From contig CANGUS010000148.1 in NCBI GenBank assembly GCA_947457085.1, positions 1 to 5,226 of the forward strand: a DNA stretch of 5,226 bases. The letters run 5' to 3'. The notes under the pieces are model-generated. The model searched no databases, was not told where the DNA came from, and saw only the letters and a program-made list of their open reading frames with translations. The translations under genes and the position numbers were made by a program. Below, piece after piece: positions 1 to 5,226 of the stretch. How positions within the stretch are numbered: position 1 is the stretch's first letter; the number at the start of each line of letters is the position of its first letter. This DNA is from Bacteroidota bacterium (GTDB lineage Bacteria; Bacteroidota; Bacteroidia; Chitinophagales; Chitinophagaceae).

Positions 1-3000
1 CAATTGAAAACCAGTGAGTTGTTGAGCAACTATTGGAATAATGAAAACGCTGTCATTCGATATGCAACAATAGAAAATGCGAAGGTATTTTTAAATCGTT
101 CAAAAGATTCAATCTGGAATTATGATTTTATTGCGCTAGCACTCAACGGGAGTTCCCAAAATGACTCCACAAAAGTTGAAGAAATTCAACCTAGAAAAGA
201 AAAAGTAACTACCTCAAATCCTACAATAGACATAAAAAACATTGCATTTAATAATGTTAAGTTTTATATGGATGATGCTTGGGTGGGAGAGAATATGCGT
301 TTTGCATTTGCTGAACTGAATATAGAAGTAGATGAATTAAATATCGATCAAAAGAAATTAAAAATTCATGAAATTATATTTCATGAAGCAAACATTGATG
401 TAAAAGAATATGTTGGCAATCGGCCAAAAAGAAAAAAAATAATTGATTCAACCGATTGGGGAACTCCATTTAATCCTGATTTATTTTCATTGGCTGTTAA
501 TAAAATAACATTGCAAAATTCAATTTTCAATTACAATGATGGTAATCGAATACCTAAATCAGCTGAATTTGATGAAAGTCATATTGGAATTACCAACTTG
601 AATATTGTACTGGAAAACACAAAAGTTATTGCGGATACTATTTTTTCAGATATCAAAAATTTAACTGCAGTAGAACGTAGTGGAATTTCTATCAATGAAA
701 TGCATGCCAAGGCAAAAGTTTCTCAAGTGCAAAGTGTATTATCTAATTTATTATTAAAAACCAATCATTCAACAGTATCAGATTATTATGAAATGCGCTA
801 CAGAAATTTTCATGATTTCAATGATTATATAGATAAAGTAAGAATGATTGCTTCCTTGAAAAAATCATCAGTTTCGTCCCTAGATGTTGGTTACTTTGCT
901 AACATTTTAAATGAATATCCCATTGTGGTTAATGTCGCTGGGGATGTAGACGGAACTGTAAAAGATTTAAAAGTTAAGAATATTGCGCTTTCAACTTTGA
1001 ATACTTCATTTACAGGAAATGCACATGTACTAGGTTTGCCCGATGTAGACAGTACTATTTTTGATGTAGAATCTAAAGATCTGTTAACCAGTGGCTCTGA
1101 GCTAAATAAACTTATCCCACAAACAAAAACCAACGCTGTTGCATGGAATGATTTAAAGAAAATTGAATTCATTGGAACTTATAAAGGCAAGGTGGATGAA
1201 TTTAATGTCAAAGGAAATTTGAATACTACATTGGGGAATGCTGTATTGGATTTAAACATGAATTTCAAGCCTAAAAATACTACCTATAAAGGAATGCTTC
1301 AAACAGATAATTTGCAATTAGGTAAATTGGTGAAGCAAAACAAGGTTGGGATTTTAAGTATGAATGGTCAAATTGATGGGCAAGGATTTGATATCAATAC
1401 ATTAGATGCAAAAATAAATGCAACAGTAAAACGAATAGATGTTGATGGTGCTCAATATAAAGATTTAACAATTAATGGGCTGGTTTCAAAAAAGAAATTT
1501 GACGGTATTTTTGTTTCACAAGATGAAAAATTAGCATTGAATTTAAATGGCAAATTAGATCTCAGTGGGAAACAACCTTTCTATAATTTCAATTCAAGAT
1601 TTATTAGCATCAATTTGCAAAAAATGGGCATTACGAAAGAGCCTATCATTGCATCTGGTTTAGCCACGTTAAATTTTACAGGAGATAATTTAGACAATTT
1701 TACGGGATCCGCTTTACTGAAAAATATCAGTATAAAAAATGGCGACCATACAATATTTACAGAGGAATTATTATTAGAATCCATCAATATCAATAGTGAA
1801 AAAATTCTACGTTTAACCAGCTCCATAGCTGATGCAGAAATTAAAGGGAAGTTTAATATTTCAGAGTTAGAAAATGCATTTCAAATTTATTTGTCTCACT
1901 ATTTACCACAATATATTACACGACCTGTCTATTTTAAAAATCAAGCATTTGTGTTTAATGCATCTATAAAAGATGCAGATTCTATTTTAAAAACATTTAT
2001 TCCAACATTTAATGGTATTACAGGGTCTACTATCAATGGAGAATTAAATACTATTTATCAGAAATTAGCTTTAGATGTAAATATTCCTTCTTTCGGATAC
2101 AATGACTTGAAAATAAAAGATATTGTGTTAGTTGGTGGTGGAGATTTTAATAGTTTAGACTTCAACGCGACCACAGATAATGTTTTATATAATGATGAAA
2201 TTGTTATTCCATCACTACAATTAAACTCCAGTATGGCCAATGACACGGCTTCACTTTCTATTAATACGCAAAGTATGAATGATTTGCTGGGAGTTGCTTC
2301 CATCAATTGTAAAGCAACAGCATTTAAAAATAGTTTATACCTCAATTTATTACCATCAAAAATTAGTTTAAAAAATGATAGTTGGCAGTTTTATAGCCAA
2401 CAAAATATAGTGATTGGAAAGGAAGTTTTAATTAAAGATGTAGTGATAGAAAATGGGTCTCAAAGAATAACGATCAATTCCGAAAACACGTCGGTTAACA
2501 ATGTTAGCATTAATTTATACGACATTGATTTAGAAAGTATTTCAGATTACACTTCTGCAAATCCCCGTTATTATGGACGATTGAATGGAATTGTGCAAGT
2601 AAAAGATTTTACCCAAAAACCTTATATTAAAGCAAATGTTTATTCTGATAATGAAGTACGAATTGATAATGATACACTTGGTTTAATAAAATTAATAGCA
2701 AACTATGATGTACAAAATCAAATTATAGATATCGATAAAAGTACGAGCATTGAGCGAAATGAAAATTTTGCACAAGTAGCTGGTAATATCAATGTAAAAG
2801 ATAGTTCTATTAATATAGAAGCATCATTAAAAAAACAAAGTATTTCATTTATCAATCAATTTTTTTCTGATTATATTGAAAACTTAAAAGGATTTGCTAC
2901 GGGTAAAGTAACCGTGAAAGGTAAATTAAATGAGCCAAAAATAGCAGGGGCTATAAAATTAGACAATGCATCTGTGAAAGTTATTTTCTTAGGCACCACC

Positions 3001-4506
3001 TATACAATAGAGGATGCCAAATTGAAATTCAACAATCATTATATCGAAATGGATGATTTTTATTTGAAAGATGAACGAGATGGGAATTATCAAGGATTGG
3101 TGAAAGGATATATCACACATGATAATTTTACAGATTTCTTTTTGAATTTTAATTTAAAATCAAACGATCTTTTATGTTTGAATACAAAAGAATATGAAAA
3201 TGAATTGTTTTATGGATATGTACCAGCAAAAATAAATCTTGATTTGGCAGGAGTTTTAAATGATATCAATGTAGATATGGATGTAAAGCCTTTAAAGGGT
3301 TCAAAATTCTATCTTCCAATCAATTCTAAAGGAGATGCTTCTACTTATGATTTTGTTCGTTACAAGCAACTTGGGAGCTATCAAATTCAAGAAAATAATA
3401 AGAAAAGAAGGTCTAGCTATGTGAAATTAAATATGAATATTGATGCCACGCCTAATGCAGAAACAGCTATTATTTTAGATGCAAATACAGGGGAAGAAAT
3501 TATTGCAAGAGGCAATGGCGACATTCGTTTGGTAATTGATTTAGGTAATTCAATTGATATGAATGGAACCTATCAAATTACCGAAGGGAAATATTTATTT
3601 AATTTTAGAGGCTTGTTTAATAAAGAATTTATAATAGATGAAGGTAGTAAAATTGTATGGAATGGGGATGCTTTAAATGCGAATATGAACATTAAAGCCA
3701 TCTACAAATTACCACAAAAAAAAGCATTATATCCTTTGGTGATTGGACAAGTTGATGGAGCTGATTTAACAGAAGCTAAAAGAGTATATCCTACATTTGT
3801 AACTATCTTAATGACTAACTCTCTCTTGCAGCCAGACATTAAATTTGATATTACGCAACCAGATAATAAAGCTGTGGGAACTACTGCCTACAGTAAATTA
3901 GAGCAAATTAAAAATAATGAAAATGAATTAATTGCTCAAGCTGGTGTTTTGCTTTTATTAAATGATTTTAAATCTTCAGAAGGATTGGCTAGTACTAATG
4001 CTTATGGGCAAGGAGCTGTTTCTACCGTTTCTGATTTAGTAAGTGCTGCGTTGTCTAATGAAATAACCAATCAGTTTCAAAATTTAACTGGTTGGAAAAA
4101 TGTTTCATTGAATGTGGCTTATCAAAATTCTACCAATTACAGTGATTTAGACAGATTTCAGAGAAATGAATTTAAGTTTAATGTGACTACTAATTTGTTT
4201 AAAGATCGGGTAATACTCGATGTTGGAAGCAGTGTTGATGTTGGTGCACAAGGAACTACAAATAATACATCAAACAATAATTTAAATGGAGATTTCAAAG
4301 CACAAGTGCTAATAACAGATGATGGAAGACTGCGTTTAAATACCTTTGCAAACAATACTTCTGATCTAGAGGGTAATAATCCGGCAAAAGGAGGAGTAGG
4401 GCTCTCTTATAAAAAATCATTTAACTCTTTTAGAGAACTTTTTTTATCAAAAAAGAAACGCAATCAAAAGAAAATAATAATCGATAGTTTAGTAGGCAAG
4501 TTGTAA
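1..4506 (+). CDS. tamB: TamB-like translocation/assembly module protein (DUF490 family), 5'-truncated by the window edge
   Basis: Large envelope protein of the TamB/AsmA-like superfamily. Known members are anchored in the inner membrane, cross the periplasm as a long beta-rich groove, and aid outer-membrane protein insertion and/or lipid transport with a BamA/TamA-type partner. Residues below are counted from the TTG at position 4. An AsmA-like start (about 20-300) has repeated strand motifs such as 'NNVKFYMDD' (83-91) and 'NSIFNYND' (172-179), and a hydrophilic linker at about 48-76. A long repetitive beta region follows (about 300-1130), including 'GKVTVKGKLNEPKIAG' (967-982) and 'LGTTYTIEDAKLKF' (996-1009). 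The C-terminal DUF490 signature is at about 1140-1236: 'GTYQITEGKYLFNF' (1188-1201), then a W/GD motif (1219-1222). The end (about 1370-1470) has beta strands, an Asn-rich loop (1418-1429), 'GGVGLSYKKSF' (1463-1473) and a Lys-rich tail. The frame is open at base 1 and no signal anchor is visible, so TTG at 4 is probably not the true start. I infer that on the order of 100-150 residues are missing. The family call is firm; the exact cargo is unknown. Confidence 0.9.
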   Translation, partial: QLKTSELLSNYWNNENAVIRYATIENAKVFLNRSKDSIWNYDFIALALNGSSQNDSTKVEEIQPRKEKVTTSNPTIDIKNIAFNNVKFYMDDAWVGENMRFAFAELNIEVDELNIDQKKLKIHEIIFHEANIDVKEYVGNRPKRKKIIDSTDWGTPFNPDLFSLAVNKITLQNSIFNYNDGNRIPKSAEFDESHIGITNLNIVLENTKVIADTIFSDIKNLTAVERSGISINEMHAKAKVSQVQSVLSNLLLKTNHSTVSDYYEMRYRNFHDFNDYIDKVRMIASLKKSSVSSLDVGYFANILNEYPIVVNVAGDVDGTVKDLKVKNIALSTLNTSFTGNAHVLGLPDVDSTIFDVESKDLLTSGSELNKLIPQTKTNAVAWNDLKKIEFIGTYKGKVDEFNVKGNLNTTLGNAVLDLNMNFKPKNTTYKGMLQTDNLQLGKLVKQNKVGILSMNGQIDGQGFDINTLDAKINATVKRIDVDGAQYKDLTINGLVSKKKFDGIFVSQDEKLALNLNGKLDLSGKQPFYNFNSRFISINLQKMGITKEPIIASGLATLNFTGDNLDNFTGSALLKNISIKNGDHTIFTEELLLESININSEKILRLTSSIADAEIKGKFNISELENAFQIYLSHYLPQYITRPVYFKNQAFVFNASIKDADSILKTFIPTFNGITGSTINGELNTIYQKLALDVNIPSFGYNDLKIKDIVLVGGGDFNSLDFNATTDNVLYNDEIVIPSLQLNSSMANDTASLSINTQSMNDLLGVASINCKATAFKNSLYLNLLPSKISLKNDSWQFYSQQNIVIGKEVLIKDVVIENGSQRITINSENTSVNNVSINLYDIDLESISDYTSANPRYYGRLNGIVQVKDFTQKPYIKANVYSDNEVRIDNDTLGLIKLIANYDVQNQIIDIDKSTSIERNENFAQVAGNINVKDSSINIEASLKKQSISFINQFFSDYIENLKGFATGKVTVKGKLNEPKIAGAIKLDNASVKVIFLGTTYTIEDAKLKFNNHYIEMDDFYLKDERDGNYQGLVKGYITHDNFTDFFLNFNLKSNDLLCLNTKEYENELFYGYVPAKINLDLAGVLNDINVDMDVKPLKGSKFYLPINSKGDASTYDFVRYKQLGSYQIQENNKKRRSSYVKLNMNIDATPNAETAIILDANTGEEIIARGNGDIRLVIDLGNSIDMNGTYQITEGKYLFNFRGLFNKEFIIDEGSKIVWNGDALNANMNIKAIYKLPQKKALYPLVIGQVDGADLTEAKRVYPTFVTILMTNSLLQPDIKFDITQPDNKAVGTTAYSKLEQIKNNENELIAQAGVLLLLNDFKSSEGLASTNAYGQGAVSTVSDLVSAALSNEITNQFQNLTGWKNVSLNVAYQNSTNYSDLDRFQRNEFKFNVTTNLFKDRVILDVGSSVDVGAQGTTNNTSNNNLNGDFKAQVLITDDGRLRLNTFANNTSDLEGNNPAKGGVGLSYKKSFNSFRELFLSKKKRNQKKIIIDSLVGKL

Positions 4507-4559
4507 TTTTTTACAGTCTATAAGAAATTACTTCGAATTCAATTACTCAAGAATAAAAC

Positions 4560-5090
4560 ATGGAATTAGAAAAATTAAAATACCCAATTGGGCAATGTGT
4601 ATATCAAGAAGATTATACAGAAAATGAATTGAAAGAATTTATTTTAAATATTGAAACCTTTCCCAAACGATTAGAATTCGCGGTTCAAAGTTTGTTGGAG
4701 TTTCAATTAAACACCCCTTATAGAGAAGGCGGTTGGACGATTAATCAAGTCATTCATCATTGTGCCGATAGCCACATGAATTGTTTAATCAGAATAAAAT
4801 TAGCTTTAACCGAAGATAACCCAACTATAAAGCCTTACATCGAAAGTTTATGGGCGGAAACACCCGATTATAACTTACCTTTTAATAACTCTATCACCAT
4901 TCTTTTTGCTATCCATTTAAAAATTATTGAAATAGTAAAATCGCTTACTCCTGATCAATTAAACAGAACGTATTACCACAGTCAGTACGAAAAGTCATTC
5001 AGGATAAAAGATGTTTTATGTTTGTATGCATGGCATGGGAATCATCATTTAGCCCATATAAATACTTTGAAAGAAAGAATGAATTGGTAA
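4560..5090 (+). CDS. yfiT: YfiT/BstA family DinB-superfamily metal-dependent protein (putative bacillithiol transferase)
   Basis: Complete 176-residue cytoplasmic protein, the usual length for the YfiT family, with no signal peptide or membrane segment. The fold expected is the DinB four-helix bundle. Recognised by the N-terminal 'KYPIGQ' (7-12), 'YREGGWTINQVIHHCADSH' (54-72), 'RIKLALTEDNPTIKPY' (78-93), 'WAE' (98-100) and 'YAWHGNHHLAHI' (156-167). His67, His159 and His163 match the three metal ligands of Bacillus subtilis YfiT (His67, His160, His164), so the metal site looks intact. Family knowledge: first described as a putative metal-dependent hydrolase; the Firmicutes homologue BstA acts as a bacillithiol S-transferase. 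The same reaction here is inferred, not shown. The ATG at 4560 is preceded by an A-rich stretch rather than a clear Shine-Dalgarno, as is common in Bacteroidota, and it places the conserved N-terminus correctly. It lies 53 bp after the tamB-like stop, on the same strand with no terminator between, so co-transcription is possible. A strong hairpin follows its stop at once. Confidence 0.93.
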   Translation: MELEKLKYPIGQCVYQEDYTENELKEFILNIETFPKRLEFAVQSLLEFQLNTPYREGGWTINQVIHHCADSHMNCLIRIKLALTEDNPTIKPYIESLWAETPDYNLPFNNSITILFAIHLKIIEIVKSLTPDQLNRTYYHSQYEKSFRIKDVLCLYAWHGNHHLAHINTLKERMNW

Positions 5091-5091
5091 A

Positions 5092-5124
5092 AAAAAGAGC
5101 GTCTAAATTTTAGACGCTCTTTTT
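5092..5124. terminator. Bidirectional intrinsic terminator between convergent genes
   Basis: Near-perfect palindrome. The arm GAGCGTCTA (5097-5105) pairs with TAGACGCTC (5111-5119), and the pairing can extend by one A-T pair inward and five outward. The apex is a short A/T loop around 5107-5109. On the + strand the stem is followed by five T (5120-5124). On the - strand it is followed by a run of eight T (complement of 5089-5096), which overlaps the yfiT stop codon. It sits in the 40-bp gap between the stop codons of yfiT and the convergent gene, so it probably ends transcription of both. The - strand T tract is the longer one, so termination of the leftward gene may be the more efficient. 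Confidence 0.93.
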
Positions 5125-5130
5125 AAAATG

Positions 5131-5226
5131 TTAATCTATAATTAGATCATCATCTTCATCAACTATTTCTTCAAGTTCAACTGATTGAATTGAATTGCCT
5201 TTTTCTTTATAGCTTTTAATTTGATC
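5131..5226 (-). CDS. C-terminal fragment of an unidentified protein with an acidic tail (partial, runs off the right edge)
   Basis: On the reverse strand the frame is open from the window edge for 31 codons and stops at TAA (complement of 5131-5133). The visible residues begin 'DQIKSYKEKGNSIQSVELEE' and end with 'IVDEDDDLIID'. Support for a real gene: the bidirectional terminator lies just 7 bp beyond the stop, with its longer T tract on the correct side for this strand; the convergent layout is tight; and codon choice is AT-rich like the neighbours. The last 15 residues are strongly acidic, with eight Asp/Glu, which suggests a disordered tail used for protein contacts or solubility. I do not recognise the protein. 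The fragment is too short to assign a family, and the start and any catalytic domain lie outside the window. Confidence 0.7.
   Translation of the reverse strand, partial: DQIKSYKEKGNSIQSVELEEIVDEDDDLIID

Noticed and set aside
891..1172. Reverse-strand open frame of 93 codons inside the tamB-like gene
   Set aside because: It lies wholly within a well-supported coding region on the other strand, its translation resembles no family I know, and it looks like a chance antisense frame.
1581..1826. Reverse-strand open frame of 81 codons with hydrophobic stretches
   Set aside because: It is antisense to the conserved beta-repeat region. The apparent hydrophobicity comes from reading AT-rich codons backwards, and there is no independent gene context.
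2058..2345. Reverse-strand open frame of 95 codons
   Set aside because: It is a shadow of the tamB-like coding sequence, with no recognisable motif and no promoter or terminator of its own.
4158..4355. Reverse-strand open frame of 65 codons
   Set aside because: It is antisense to the conserved C-terminal domain of the TamB-like protein, and its composition reflects the complementary strand.
4438..4456. A/T-only inverted repeat (T run, short loop, A run) near the end of the tamB-like gene
   Set aside because: It has almost no G-C pairs, lies within coding sequence as Phe/Leu and Lys codons, and lacks a following T tract, so it is not a credible terminator.
5170..5200. Short tandem ATTGA/TTCAA-like repeats
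   Set aside because: The copies are only a few bases long, are expected in AT-rich sequence, and fall within the partial reverse-strand coding region.

Overview
The base composition is strongly AT-rich. Ribosome-binding sites are A-rich with no clear Shine-Dalgarno. The main gene is a TamB-like protein of the type seen in Bacteroidota. Together these suggest a chromosomal segment from a member of the Bacteroidota (for example a Flavobacteriia, Chitinophagia or Sphingobacteriia relative). The phylum call is an inference from protein style and composition; nothing in the window allows a genus-level call.

Layout: positions 1-4506 (+) hold the C-terminal ~1,500 residues of a very large TamB/DUF490-family envelope protein whose N-terminus lies off the left edge. 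After a 53-bp gap with no terminator, positions 4560-5090 (+) encode a complete YfiT/BstA protein of the DinB superfamily, with its three-histidine metal site intact. The 40 bp between its stop codon and the next gene is almost filled by a strong palindromic hairpin flanked by A and T tracts, which can work as a transcription terminator in both directions. On the right edge, positions 5131-5226 (-), is the last 31 codons of a convergent gene that ends in a very acidic tail; its product cannot be identified.

How the genes relate: TamB-like proteins span the periplasm and help deliver proteins and/or phospholipids to the outer membrane. YfiT/BstA is a small cytoplasmic metal-dependent enzyme linked to bacillithiol-dependent detoxification in Firmicutes. 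They may share a transcript, since the gap is short and shows no hairpin, but no functional link is evident. The window reads as ordinary housekeeping chromosome. I found no mobile element, CRISPR array, RNA gene, phage or defence module, and no convincing sign of an undescribed system.
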